64,000 bases of DNA from Eulemur rufifrons. Taxonomy: Eukaryota; Chordata; Mammalia; Primates; Lemuridae. Positions 48,561-60,009 of the stretch are shown here, in pieces (positions within the stretch are counted from its first letter, which is position 1; each line of letters begins with the position of its first letter). The stretch is taken from NCBI RefSeq assembly GCF_041146395.1, contig NC_090989.1:125797501-125861500 (forward strand). The letters run 5' to 3'. The notes below the pieces were generated by a model that saw only the letters and a program-made list of their open reading frames with translations, did not search any database and had not been told where the DNA came from. A program made the translations under genes and the position numbers.

Positions 48561-48636
48561 CCTAGACTCAGTAAGGGGGGTGGTAGGGATGTCTAAAACT
48601 TGGCACTTCTCGTATTTATCCTAAGAATACTATGCA

Positions 48637-49030
48637 TGCTTGCTATGGTTTGAATATGGCTTGTTCCCCAATGTGATGGTGTTGAGAGGTGGTGAAACCT
48701 TTAAGAGGCATTTGGGTCATGAGGGATCTGCCTTCATGAAGGGATTAATGTCAGGGAGTTCTCCCACTCCCCGGACTGGATTAATTACCGTGAGAGTGGA
48801 TTGTTGTAAGGTGAGGCAGCCTCTCCTGTTCAGTATCTTTGCACACATGTGCATCCCCTTCCACTTTCCACCATGCGGACACAGCACAAGGCCCTCACCA
48901 GAAGCCCACTAGACGCTGCTGCCCAATCTTGAACTTCCCAGGCTGCAGAATCATGAGCAAAAAACCCTTTATTTTTTATAAATTACCCAGTCTCAAGTAT
49001 TATTATAGCAACAGAACGTGGATTAAGACT
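48637..49030 (+). mobile_element. MST/THE1-type solo LTR (ERVL-MaLR)
   Basis: 'tgctatggtttgaatatggcttgttcccc', 'gaggtggtgaaacctttaagaggc', 'ggctgcagaatcatgagcaaaaaacc' and 'tataaattacccagtctcaagtattattatagcaacagaacgtgg' run collinearly with MST-class LTRs. Solo, with no attached viral coding region. Confidence 0.88.
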
Positions 49031-49054
49031 ATACTTAACACATTCCTTCTTTTT

Positions 49055-49400
49055 GGACATATTACAGGCATTGTGTTAAATGTTTTCTAGGCATTAGCTC
49101 ATTTAATCATTTTCACAAGGCCATTTCATTCTTATCCTTCAGGTCTCAAGAAAAGTGCCAGACCTCAGATTCCTATTTCCTCTTTAAAAAGTCACCTGAC
49201 CCAGTTACTCTCTCACATTTCCCGGTTGCATTTCCTTGGGGGCTCTAACCACAGTCTAATCTATTTCCTGTTTCTTCCAGTTGCATGTAAGTTCCAAGAT
49301 GGCAGAAACCCAGTCTTCTTCACCTAGTGCCTAGCACAGGCACTCCCCAAACACTTGCTGGATGAACCCCTACGAAAGAGGTACTACTGTGGTCTGCATT
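49055..49400 (+). mobile_element. MIR and L2 remnants
   Basis: 'ttacaggcattgtgttaaatgttttctaggcattagctcatttaatc' is MIR-like. 'gttccaagatggcagaaaccc...agtgcctagcacaggcactccccaaacacttgctggatgaa' is an L2 end. Confidence 0.6.
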
Positions 49401-52081
49401 TCACATACTAGGACATAAAAACTAACTTAAGATCATAGTGGAGACACTAAGATTAAAATTGTGTCTTGACCAGAGCTGGGCTCTCAAACCAATCCAAGAA
49501 TTGATCAGTAGCCTTAAAAAAAATATTAGCTTCCTTTCCTAGCAATAAACTGAATTATGCATCTAAGAATGTCAACTTTCTTTGCCATACTACCACTTGA
49601 CTCAACTTTTTCCCCCCCAAATAACAATAAAAACCCAGAGCCCAAATGATAGAAACAGTGGAAATTTCCTTCTTATTTAAAAACGCTACTGCCCACACAA
49701 GAAACCGACTTACAATGCCCCAAAACAGGTTAAAAAATATTTCTACCTCATATAAAATCATTACAACAAAACCCTTTAATTCAAAATGTTGATATTCAGG
49801 GAAAAACAACATGAAAACAAATGGATTTTAATTATCTGACTTTATTTAGCATGCCAATATAATTTATTCTGGTAATAAATACATATAGTTATCAAACATG
49901 TTGGGTGCTTTTTCTAAGAAAAATTTTTCTGAATGTGTACACTGAAGTATATATAGAATCCTTTAAATAGTTGACTTCATAATTTTCAAACTCAGAAGTG
50001 TGATAACAGCAAGTTATTGAAGAATGAAGTCTCTTTCTCTGTAATTCATGATTTAGATAGTTTGAGTTTATAAAGGTTTCAATTAGCCATTTCTGTTCCT
50101 CTAAGTTACCAAGCTTGAAATTAGAGAACTGACAGCTGAGAAATCACCTGATCTGGTCTCCTAATTGTAGAAGTGAGGAGTCTACTGGCTTTGCCAAAGA
50201 TTACAAAGCTAATAAAAGGCCATTTGGATTACAAATCAGTTCTTAGAAGTGCTCCAGAAATATCCTGGGATAAATAAGGCACACATGCCACAAAGAACTG
50301 CCACACATGAGATGTTTGAACTCGGCAACTTTTGTTCCTATTTTTCTATGCTCATAGCAGACCTACATCAGGGATGTCTGTTTATGTGAAATTCATCATC
50401 AGCAGAGAGAGCTAACATGTTACAGTATCTAGAAAACTATCAACATGAGCATGGGAGAGTTCATTTCTCTTTGTAGCTCATTCCCACCATAGTCAGCAAG
50501 TACCCTGCTCTGTTATTCCCAGCAGTCACTTTGTTTTTGCAAACCAGTTGTGGATTACTTCTGGGGTATCAGTGTCTCAAACAGCAATAAGATTTCTCAT
50601 CCCATCAACAATATGACATATAATGTACCGAGCACTTTCAGTATACAATTTTTGGTGACTTACTGTATCTCAGCCTCAGTAAAAAAGGCCACTCACTTAT
50701 TTAAAGATTCAATGAGTATGTGCAGAACATTTCTCGATCAGTAACAAAACATTCACATCCTAGCAAGCTATTTTTCTCTCTAATTGTAGGAGTTATTCCC
50801 AAAACAACCTGCCAGACATCAGTGCATTTAAAAAATTTTACACATATGCAGTGAAGTTGTGTATAAAGGGAATTTTTAAATTTCCATGTAAATGATTCTA
50901 ATTTCTTGCTACTCTTAACACTATAGCAAAGGAAGACTGATAGTTTATGTTTCTTTTTCTCCAAGGCAAAATTTCTCTGCAGGAATGCATGCCTGGTTTG
51001 GCTGCACATTATAGAGGCTTGTTATGCCCATGTGTCCTCATGGGCATAATAATTCAGAATAGGCCTCCCATTTTCAAGCTCATTCTCTGTTGTAGATGCT
51101 TTACCTTTTAGGAGTAGTGATGGGATATTGCGATATGCTGAAAGCACTAGTACCAGACAGCCATGAGGACTTGACATTAACCCTACCTGGAATGCAATTT
51201 CATTAGCCTTAAACAAACAAGAACCCAGACACAGAAATATTATTTGCTCTTATCTGGCAAAATCAGTATTTTACTTACTAAGTTGGCATGTTTTGCTTCT
51301 CTCATTCTGTTACCAATTTCACTTCCTTCAGCAGTTTTGCTTTTTATCTTGACTTCCAAGGAAGTTGCAGAATATAAGGAAACTCCATATTCCTCGATCA
51401 TTTCACTTTGGAGTTTTCTTTCTTATTCACTAGCTTTTAGCTCTGGAGAAATTGTGACCTCACTATGTTTTCTCTTTAATATCATGACCAAACTCTGCGC
51501 ATTATTAAGTGTAACAGAAATGGCATGCTGAACAGAACATGAACATTCTAATAATGGCATGACTGAGGAGATCTCCTTGGTACAGGAGCTAGAAGTGTGG
51601 TACTGATAAAACTAATAATTTTAAATATAGAACAACAAAATCGATGTCAAATTTCAAAGGAAGGGCTAATTTTAATCATCCTAATAAATAAGTAAAAAAA
51701 AAAAATCTCTTTTTTATTAAGGAATCCTAATGACTGAGGTAGATAATGCTGTTATCAGATATTAAAGAAATTAGGTTTAAGATACAAAAATGATGAAACT
51801 GAGGGAAAGAAAGCACTGGTCTGAAATTATCTTCCTTTAAATCCAGATGCGATAATTGAGAACATTTCGAATTCAAAGTTCTAAGCATGAAACCCAAGTA
51901 TGTCATGTTGTAGACTCACTTCTTGAAGATGAACTTAGCAGCCGATGGAAAGAATCCACACTCTAACAGAACAGCAAACCACAAAATGGTTGTCTCAGTG
52001 AAGAAGCCAGAAACTTTGTATTTGATGTTTCCATCTTGGTTCATTCTCAACTGTTCATGATTTGGATTTCTGAAGCCTTCT
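49401..52081 (-). other. DPH3: Probable DPH3 3' UTR and flank; extent uncertain
   Basis: Mostly single-copy sequence lies beyond the DPH3 stop. On the - strand AATAAA hexamers occur at 51713-51718 (about 365 bases past the stop) and, much further, at 49863-49868 and 49841-49846. They would give short and long 3' UTRs. Choice of site is inference. Confidence 0.4.
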
Positions 52082-52147
52082 TCAGCATTTAACTAATTCT
52101 TTGTTGGCTAAAGGGGCTGGGATTGTTTCTCCACAGACAAACTGATC
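52082..52147 (-). CDS. DPH3: DPH3 last coding exon (residues 62-82)
   Basis: On the - strand, after acceptor 'cactcttag', it reads DQFVCGETIPAPLANKELVK-C and stops with TGA at 52084-52082. It completes an 82-residue DPH3, the family's usual length. Human DPH3, as I recall it, differs here by V for I and S for L. This C-terminal tail lies outside the zinc-binding core. It is separated from the previous exon by a 3.36-kb intron full of L2 and MER5A sequence, so it is easily missed by simple ORF scanning. Confidence 0.95.
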   Translation of the reverse strand, partial: DQFVCGETIPAPLANKELVKC

Positions 52148-52811
52148 CTAAGAGTGAGAAATGACATTAACCACCGAGTTTCTGTGTCACAAATGCATCA
52201 ATATTAAAATTTCATTTTGTTACAGAATCAATCCAGTTAGTTTTTCCATTGCTATTATCACTTCATCCTTGTTCAAAGAGCCAATGTCAGCATCAGAATT
52301 AGAATCTTAAAAGTATATTGGTTTTTAGCCCTGAATTCCTTACTTAATATAAAGTACCTAATCTTACAAACAAACATGCCCATCTTTACTACAGACCAAC
52401 CAATTCTCAGAAATCATCTTTTAGTTTCTGTAGTAATTATCATTTACATTAAAACTTCTCCACTTTCAACATTTGGTCATTCAAATACCTGTCCTCTTCA
52501 AAATAATTACTTCCTCCAACTAAAAGGGATAGTTATTTGTCTCCGAATACAGATAATCTGCAATGTTAGCTCCTTTGTAAATGAAGTTCAATCTCTGATC
52601 ATTTATCCTGGTTTATGTCAGCTACCACAAGAAATCTCTGCCTCCCAAGTTACCTGTCATCTCCCGAATCTGATCCCTGGAAGATCAACCCCTATTCTGT
52701 CCCTATCACTCTCTGTTGCCCAACATCTGGAACCTTTCCACTGTGTTCTTTGGAATTCATGGCCCATTGTCAGCACAATGCTGCATATTCTCAAGCTCTT
52801 CTTTAAAATGT

Positions 52812-52990
52812 CCCTTTGCCCCCAAGGAACATTTGGCAACGTCTGGAAACATTTTGGGTTGACACAACTAGGGGGTGCTACTGATGTCTAAAGGTCAGGG
52901 ATGCCGCTAAACATCCCACAATATACAGGATAACCCGGCACAACAAAGAATTATCAAACCTAAAATGTCAACAGTGCTGAGGTTGACTCA
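52812..52990 (+). mobile_element. MER5A hAT-Charlie element
   Basis: 'gaacatttggcaacgtctggaaacattttgggttgacacaactagggggtgctactgatg', 'cagggatgccgctaaacatcccacaat' and 'acaacaaagaattatcaaacctaaaatgtcaacagtgctgaggttg' track the MER5A consensus almost end to end. Confidence 0.92.
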
Positions 52991-53099
52991 AAGCCACTCT
53001 AAGGATACTGATTCCCCTACATCTCCCTCTAGTGGTGGCTCTGTGTTTCCAGAGCCCTAGTACCACAGGCCTTAGAGGTGGGGCTGGTTGCTCCTTTTT

Positions 53100-54720
53100 G
53101 CCACTATTCTCCTTCCCTCTTTAAAACCTACCAACTTTGAATGTTATGTCGTGAGATTATAGCATTACTATTCCTCTCTGTTGCTGCCATCTATCCACCT
53201 GGATCCCATAGTCCAACCCCTCTGGACCTCCCCTCTATTCCTGAAACCACCTTTTCACTGCCCCTTGCTCCCTTGATGTTCTCTTTACCTAGTTCAAATT
53301 CTGTGGTCAATTATCATAACTACTCTTCTCTCACTCCTTCCTATTCACCTGGCAAAACCACAACCCTAGTTAAATCTAACTTCCAGTGTCTACATTCACC
53401 CACGGAGCTGAATGTCCACCACCTCAAACTCTCTGTTAATCCTCTATCACCACCAGTTACTGCCCCATGTTTCTGCTCCCTTTGCAGCAAACTCCTTGAA
53501 AGAAATGCCTACACTTGCTGCCTCCTATTCTTCTCCCATTCTCTCCAACCAGTTTTCCACCCATCCGGTTTCTCCCATCAAGCTCTGTCCCTATTACGCC
53601 ATAGAAACTGCTCTCACTGCCATCACAAACGAACTCTGTTGCTAAAACCAATGGCTAATTCTTGATTTCTTTGTATCAGTGTCACCTGAAAAGGATCATC
53701 ACTTCCTTGACTTTTTCTTATCTGGTTTCCAGGATATGACACTGTTGATTTTCCTCCTTCCTCAGGGGTTGCTCCTTTTCAGTCAGCTTTGCTGATTCTT
53801 TGTTTCCCTCCATCGCCTTTTAATGTTGGAGCGCCCCAAGGCTGGGTCCTTTCTTTTGTCCATCTCTATCTACATTCATAGTCCTGGTGACTTCATCCAA
53901 TCTCATGGTTCTATATGCTATCTATTACTGATAACTACCAAATTTACATTGCCAGTTCTCTCTCCTGAACTCCAGACATGCATAACCAATTGCCTTCTCA
54001 ACAGCTCCATCTGGATGACAAAGAGACCTCTCAAACATAGTATGTCCAACTCCCACCCCTTACCTATAGTTACCTCCCCTTCAGCTGATGATAAGTCCAT
54101 CCTTCCAGTTATTAAGGTCACACATGTTGAAATCATCCTTGACTCCTCTCATACCGTATATCCAAATCCTAAGAAAATCCTTATTCAGTGTATCCAGAAT
54201 CCAATCACTTCTCACCACCTCCATTGCTGCAGCCCGGTCCAAGCCACCTGTCTTCTGCTTTGATTAGTGTAACAGCCTCCTAACTGGTTTTCCTGTTTCT
54301 ATCTTTGCTTTCTCACTGTCTACTCTCAACACAGCAGCCAGAATCAATGCTTTTAAATTTTAAGTTGGATCATAGCGCTCCTCTATTCAAAAATCCTCCA
54401 ATGGTTCCTATATCATTCACAGCAAAAGCCAAGGTCCCTAAGGTGTCCCAAAAACATCTTTGTGATCTGCCCCACTCCACTGATTTCATCTTGGACTACT
54501 CTCACCCTCCTTTACTCTGCTCTGGTCACACTGGCCTTTTTTTCCTTGATAAAACCAGGCATGCTCCTGCCTCAGGGCTCCTTCACTGAATGTTCCCTTT
54601 GCTGGACTCTCTTACACCTCATATGTATCTGGGTGACTCCCTCACCTCCTTTAAATCTTTACTTAATAAAGGCCTTTCTCAATAAGACCTGCCAAGATCA
54701 CCCTATTTAAAATCTCAACT
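53100..54720 (+). mobile_element. L2 LINE, long 3' segment
   Basis: Collinear L2 blocks: 'ggtgacttcatccaatctcatggttctatatgctatc', 'tctcctgaactccagacatgcataaccaattgcc', 'gtgtaacagcctcctaactggttttcctgtttctatc', 'cacagcagccagaatcaatgc', 'ctctgctctggtcacactggcc'. The old reverse transcriptase frame is broken and no functional protein remains. The first 600 bases are less certain. Confidence 0.8.
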
Positions 54721-55505
54721 TCCTCCCAAACCAGTCCTCCTGATCTTCCTTACCCTGTTTGCTTTTTGCTCCAGAGTACATTTTAATAAAAGAATGAACA
54801 TTACATTTCTAAATTACAGTCTAAATTTTAGCCTACTTGTCTTATGAGGCTCTGTGCCTCATCCCCACTTTCCCTATTCTCATTTTAAAGTTCATGCTTA
54901 AGACTGTTAAGCTCCTTACTTACGACTCCATTCAAAGTACTGACCAAAACTTTGGGCAGGGGTAGGCAGCAACAACATTTATTGTTTTTCTATTATCAAT
55001 ATTCTTGTGTGAAAGACAATAGGACAACTAAAGACTAAAATGAAATTGTAAAACTGCAAGTAGGTATTTCAAACAGGATAATGCAGAGTTCTATGTATAA
55101 GTCAGGCAAGAAGTACAATTGTTCCCTTCAAAATAAACCTAGGAGCTTTGAACAATTTTAGTTACACATTAAATAGTGGAAGAATAAAGTCAATTAAAAT
55201 AACATTTATAATTACTTTCCTTCTATTTAATAAGTAACCAAAACTTTTCATTAGACAAAAAGCAGTTTTAGTACCCTCTCCAAAGCTAAAATAAGTCATA
55301 TAATTTGAGCTTTTAAAATTTCAACTTACTATTCAGCTGGTTCATCAATGGTTTTCAAAACTTGTTTTTAAAAATATAGCACTTTACCTAGCACACTGTT
55401 ATGAAACATTTTCCTGCGCTTATCACTTATCACTGACAGGCTGCTCCAGGTCCTTGCCATTGCCTCACAACCCCCTTTCCCTCTTATTAAATTACATTCT
55501 CTTAC

Positions 55506-55580
55506 TTTGTCATAAATCACTTTTACAATGAGAGAGCAGCTAGGACACGTTGCTACGTCTTCCCCGTTCTCCAAATCTTC
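55506..55580 (-). CDS. DPH3: DPH3 middle exon (residues 37-61), second zinc-binding pair
   Basis: Reads [20 protein letters not shown] then VIYDK on the - strand, between acceptor 'gttgtag' and donor AAA|gtaaga. Cys48 and Cys51 (C-P-S-C) are the second half of the CSL zinc finger. 75 bases, phase 0 on both sides. One conservative change from human as I recall it (V for I at residue 55). Confidence 0.97.
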
Positions 55581-56104
55581 CTACAACAAAATCAAACATC
55601 GTGTGGTTAGCATAGTCTTCCTTTCACCATTTCTTGTTCCCCCAACGTCTCCCACCCCTATGCCCACATCTCCTGGTGGCTTGCCTCCCCTCACAGTGGG
55701 TGAGAGAGCCAAAAGGGCCTTCCTTGAGAAACGCCAAGCCCTTTTTTCCCTACAAGCGTCACTTAGAGAAACACCCAGGAAGGTTAGGCGAGGTTCAGTC
55801 TCCTCACAACCCCTGGGAAACAAAAACACGTCCCCTCCACCAAACTATCCTGGGAAGGCGCCCTAGGAGGGGTATCCGGCAGGAAGACCGACGCTCCCCG
55901 CCACCCTCTCCCCGACCTAACTGAAGTCCAAAACTAAGTGTCCACTGAGAGGTCAGGATATTAATGGGGGGAGGGGGCAGGGGAGGCGATTCAGAAACCA
56001 GGGAAAGAGGGCGTGGATGACTCAGCGCCGCAAGTGCGACCTAACATCCGGTGGATTGAAAACGCGCCTGCTTGGGTCAGCCGCCAGGAGGGGCCTGAAG
56101 TTAC
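55581..56104 (-). other. DPH3: DPH3 intron 1, 524 bases
   Basis: GT-AG intron on the - strand (AAG|gtaact ... gttgtag). GC-rich on the promoter side. No repeat or independent gene is seen; open frames here are compositional. Confidence 0.88.
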
Positions 56105-56212
56105 CTTGGTGATGGAGAAGTTATCCCCACACGGGCAGGGGTAGAAATACGTCTCCGAGTCCTCGTCATATTGGAAGTCCTCGATCTCCACCTCGTCGTG
56201 AAACACTGCCAT
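56105..56212 (-). CDS. DPH3: DPH3 first coding exon (residues 1-36), start codon and first zinc-binding pair
   Basis: The ATG at 56212-56210 begins [20 protein letters not shown], then [16 protein letters not shown] to donor AAG|gtaact. It is identical to human DPH3 over this exon as far as I recall. DPH3 (KTI11 in yeast) is a small CSL zinc-finger protein. With iron bound by Cys26, Cys28, Cys48 and Cys51 it donates electrons to the DPH1-DPH2 radical enzyme that starts diphthamide on elongation factor 2; it also serves Elongator-dependent tRNA wobble modification. The upstream in-frame ATG at 56218 is rejected because family members start at MAVFHDEV. Transcription starts in the CpG-rich promoter shared with OXNAD1. 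Confidence 0.98.
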
Positions 56213-56334
56213 GGTCACCAGAAGCCGGCAAGGGGCTAACGCCCCTGCAGTTCAACACACCTCCTGACTTGGTTTAACTTGGCGGGGACCGGCCCCGTCT
56301 TGCGTTGTCACTACATGCCAGTTCAGGAACGACT

Positions 56335-56342
56335 ACTTCCGG
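56335..56342 (-). promoter_or_regulatory. DPH3: ETS-family binding site
   Basis: ACTTCCGG on the + strand (CCGGAAGT on the -), a near-ideal ETS/GABP site about 120 bases upstream of the DPH3 ATG. Confidence 0.7.
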
Positions 56343-56383
56343 CGCATAGACAATGACGCAATCCCGGCCTTGACGGCCAAATG

Positions 56384-56403
56384 GGTGACCGGTAGCGGTC
56401 ACC
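56384..56403. promoter_or_regulatory. Inverted repeat GGTGACCG-gtag-CGGTCACC
   Basis: Two perfect 8-bp arms around a 4-base centre. It reads as everted TGACC/GGTCA half-sites six bases apart, a nuclear-receptor-like arrangement. Function unproven. Confidence 0.4.
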
Positions 56404-56482
56404 ATGGAGATGGCTGAGCTAGGGGCGGAGACACTGGAAAGACGGCGCTTGCCTCCCAGCAGTTCCGCGCACCGGTTCTCCC

Positions 56483-56502
56483 ATTGGACATCAGCGACCA
56501 AT
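56483..56502. promoter_or_regulatory. OXNAD1: Paired CCAAT boxes in opposite orientation
   Basis: ATTGG at 56483-56487 and CCAAT at 56498-56502, a normal distance upstream of an OXNAD1 start near 56,550-56,600. NF-Y sites are typical of divergent promoters. Confidence 0.6.
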
Positions 56503-56530
56503 AGAATGTGGGGCTCGGCCGCGCATCTGC

Positions 56531-56537
56531 TACGTCA
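56531..56537 (+). promoter_or_regulatory. OXNAD1: CRE half-site TACGTCA
   Basis: ATF/CREB half-site about 30 bases downstream of the CCAAT pair. Confidence 0.5.
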
Positions 56538-56549
56538 TGTTGGGCCCGC

Positions 56550-56875
56550 GGAGGCGCCCACGCGCAGGCGGCGGAACTTGGACGGGTTCTGCAGGCTAGG
56601 TACCTGCTGCAGCGGTGTCCATGCTTCAAGTTGCGGGCCTTAGAGAAGGCTTGAACAGTCCGCTGAAGGCTGCAGCAGGCGCCAGGTAGCATCCACCCGG
56701 TGCTTGGGAAAAGTGGGGTACCGCTTTGCTTGGTCTCAGGAGGCGGTGTCGGGAGCAGTTTAGCCTCCTCGACTTCCCTCTCCGGTGCCGGCCGAACAGT
56801 TCCTGTGGAATTTAGCTTCACGGAGTGACCTTGGGCTCAGGACGACGCTCAACTCGTTACTGTTCCTGGTTGCAG
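56550..56875 (+). ncRNA. OXNAD1: Probable OXNAD1 non-coding first exon (ends uncertain)
   Basis: This is the 5' leader of the OXNAD1 transcript, not an independent RNA gene. A donor 'ggttgcag|gtacat' at 56876 and an alternative 'gcgccag|gtagca' at 56686 could end it. The start is assumed just downstream of the CCAAT/CRE group. Needs transcript support. Confidence 0.35.
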
Positions 56876-57009
56876 GTACATCCCCGCTTTTTCCTCATCC
56901 CAGACATTTTCACCTATTTTAAATTGTGTTGCTGAAAGGACTAAGCCCTGGAAGGCATGTAACATTAGTAACTACAATGATTTGCAGTAACAGTAATAAC
57001 ATTACCTTT

Positions 57010-57180
57010 TTTAAATTGGGGTTTATTATGCACCAGGTATTGCGCTAAGTATAATTCTCCCATCATCTTGGGGGCTTAGATGTTATTCCATTTTATTCTT
57101 CAAACTGAGGTATAGAGAGTTGGACATCTTCACCAAGATCACCCACCAGGGAAATCAGTGAAGAGCTTGTCTGTCTCCAA
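57010..57180. mobile_element. MIR SINE
   Basis: 'gcaccaggtattgcgctaagt', 'attccattttattcttcaaactgaggtatagagag' and 'caccaagatcaccc' follow MIR order. Confidence 0.75.
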
Positions 57181-58339
57181 AGCCCAGGAACAAATTACTT
57201 ATGTAAACCCCAGTTTCTTCTTTGTAATAGTAATGGTGTCAGTGGGCAGGGTTATCAGTATGAAGTCTGGAAATGAAAATAAAAGGTCCTGAAAGCAGTG
57301 CTAGTGCTTGTCTTGGAAAAACCAGATTCCATCAGGTATTGCTCCCTTACTAGGCATATTAATATCTTGGTAGAGAAGGAAGGTATTGTAAGGGGAGAAC
57401 ACTGTTGCAAAAGCTCAGTGCTCAGACTCCGAGTTGCTAATTAGCTGTGGCAACTGGATATTTACATTCTTTGGGCCTTTATTTCTCTTCTAAATAAGAA
57501 AGGGTTGTATTAGAGATGATTATAATATCTTTTAGATCTCACATTCTACTTTTTCATGGCAATTATGAATTTTACTTGGTTTAGCAATTATATATAACAT
57601 ATTTGGTTTACATTTGCATAATACATAAACAAAATACATCCCTGTGCTTATGTACACGCACTCAGATGTTTGTGTGAAGTTACCAGTTTTGTGTGCACTG
57701 AGGTGAAGCTCCACCCAGTTTAGCCCTTTTTTAAAGCTTGAAAACCTAAAGACAGAGAAGTTTTTGGGAGAAAATCCAGAAGTTACATTAAAGAAATTTA
57801 TGGAAGATTATTTCAGAGGCCTCACAAACACTTCATTTGGCATAACTGGAGATCTACCCCAGCAGTTAGGAAACATTTGTTAAACTTGTCAAAGATTAAC
57901 TGTGATGACTCTGGTCTGTCTGGGCAAAGGAGAAATCCCAGTAAGCCTATACGGAGCAGTGGCTGCTCCCTGTACCTTGGTAGACACAAATACTTCCCAG
58001 GTAGCCTCTTGGAGACAGAAGGAAAAGGGAGACTCTACATTACCTATTGTGTAGTCCCAGTGATCATTTTGAGGTTGGGAACTGGCCTTAGTTCTTTAGT
58101 GTAAGTACCTACAAATTAAAGAAATGGGTGCAGTCCTATTTAGCTCAAGGGAAGTATAAATTGGTAGATCTTTTAGAAAGCAATTTATATCTATCAAAAA
58201 CAATTTGCTGGGGATCTGAAATTAGTAGTCCTAAAAGTTACAGGGGTAGTTGGGTAGTTTTTCTTTGTAATTTTCCAACTTTTCTTTGACTGTATATTAC
58301 CTAAAATGGAAAAAAGAAAAACTAATGAACCTCTTAATA

Positions 58340-58850
<511 letters not shown>

Positions 58851-59138
58851 ATGATGCCATTTATGATGGGTATGGACTTCAAGCAGAGCTAGATTAAACA
58901 AACAGCACTGTAGCTCTGCAGACTACTGAGATTTTCCGATGAGCAGTGCTGCAGTGCTGGTTCCCTTGAGAGCTAGTTTGGGGGTGAGGGGTCTTCTTGG
59001 CTTTCCATAAGCTTTCATCCTGCCATCTGTTGGCCGTCCCCCTTGTCTAGCCAGAGGTGGCTGCTCTAATGGTTCTGCTCCATTTGAGCTTGTACTAAAG
59101 AAAATAAAACCAGAGCCAAACATTTAATGTAGTTTTTT

Positions 59139-59169
<31 letters not shown>

Positions 59170-59821
59170 TACTGTACCCAGCACTTTTAAATAAAACATT
59201 ACAATGTCTAGTAAAGATAGTTGTCATTTGTTCCTGAAAGGGAATAGAAACATTTTGTACTGACACACTTTTGGACCCTGACAGTGTGACAAAAGCATAT
59301 TTACTAGTTGCTATAGTCAGTTGAAATCACAAGTTTATTTTATTTTTTATCATAAATGTTAACATTGCTTATCCACAAAATAAGTGTCCAGAATTTTTAG
59401 CATAAAATCAGATTTAGAGCTGGGTCATAATTGTTTAACGGAAGCTGTTTAATAAGTCCATTGTATATCAGGCTGGGGGAGTTATTTATTGGCAATATCA
59501 AACCTTTACCTCTCTAGATTGTTTGGCAAGGAAGAGAAGATGTTTATGTATTAGGATTGATTTTTAGTAACATTCTTGCTTGCCAGGTTACTTCCATAAG
59601 CATTATTTATACCTTTTAGCAATCCAATGAGGTAGCGTGAGTATTGTTAAAATGATAAGAGATAACTTGCTCAAGATCTAAAAAGCAGGAAGGAGTCACA
59701 CCTGAGCCTAGTTCCACTGATTCAAGTCAAACACTCTGTACATCACTTGTTTACCAAATGCTAGGAGCCCCCTTGCTTCCTCAGTGACACCTAGAATTCT
59801 AAATTGACAGATGGCACCATG

Positions 59822-59928
59822 TTAAGCACACCTGTATTCCTTGATACTCAGGAGGCTGAGGCAGGAGGATCACTTGAGCCCAGTCTGAGCAACGTAACGA
59901 GACCCCATCTTTGAATGAATGAATGAAT
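59822..59928 (+). mobile_element. Internally deleted Alu-type SINE with (GAAT)n tail
   Basis: 'actcaggaggctgaggcaggaggatcacttgagcccag' joins straight to 'tctgagcaacgtaacgagaccccatctt' and a GAAT repeat. Flanks gacagatggcaccatg (59806-59821) and gacagatgccatg (59929-59941) are a target duplication differing by three bases. Confidence 0.75.
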
Positions 59929-59965
59929 GACAGATGCCATGATTTTTCTCTGAACTTATTTCATT

Positions 59966-60001
59966 GCGTTCATGCTCAGTGAGGCGTTCATGCTCAGTGA
60001 G
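59966..60001. repeat. 18-bp tandem duplication
   Basis: gcgttcatgctcagtgag occurs twice head to tail, at 59966-59983 and 59984-60001. Confidence 0.95.
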
Positions 60002-60009
60002 GCATTCTT

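Larger units (their letters stand above)
52148..55505 (-). other. DPH3: DPH3 intron 2, 3.36 kb
   Basis: GT-AG intron on the - strand (AAA|gtaaga ... cactcttag). MER5A lies at 52,812-52,990 and a long L2 at about 53,100-54,720. The 171-, 174- and 146-codon + strand frames lie within or next to these repeats and are not genes. Confidence 0.88.
56213..56875. promoter_or_regulatory. CpG-rich divergent promoter of DPH3 (-) and OXNAD1 (+)
   Basis: GC- and CpG-dense sequence (the dense part runs from about 56,000 to 56,880) between the DPH3 start codon and a plausible OXNAD1 first-exon donor at 56876. It holds an ETS site near the expected DPH3 start, a TGACGCAAT element at 56354-56362, an inverted and a direct CCAAT box and a CRE half-site. 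No TATA box is evident. Layout and motif content fit a housekeeping bidirectional promoter; exact start sites are inferred. Confidence 0.85.

Noticed and set aside
53141..54263. 174- and 146-codon + strand open frames in the DPH3 intron
   Set aside because: They lie in L2 or L2-like sequence and show no conserved cellular domain.
56213..56218. Upstream in-frame ATG adding two residues to DPH3
   Set aside because: DPH3 proteins begin at MAVFHDEV. The added residues have no family support.
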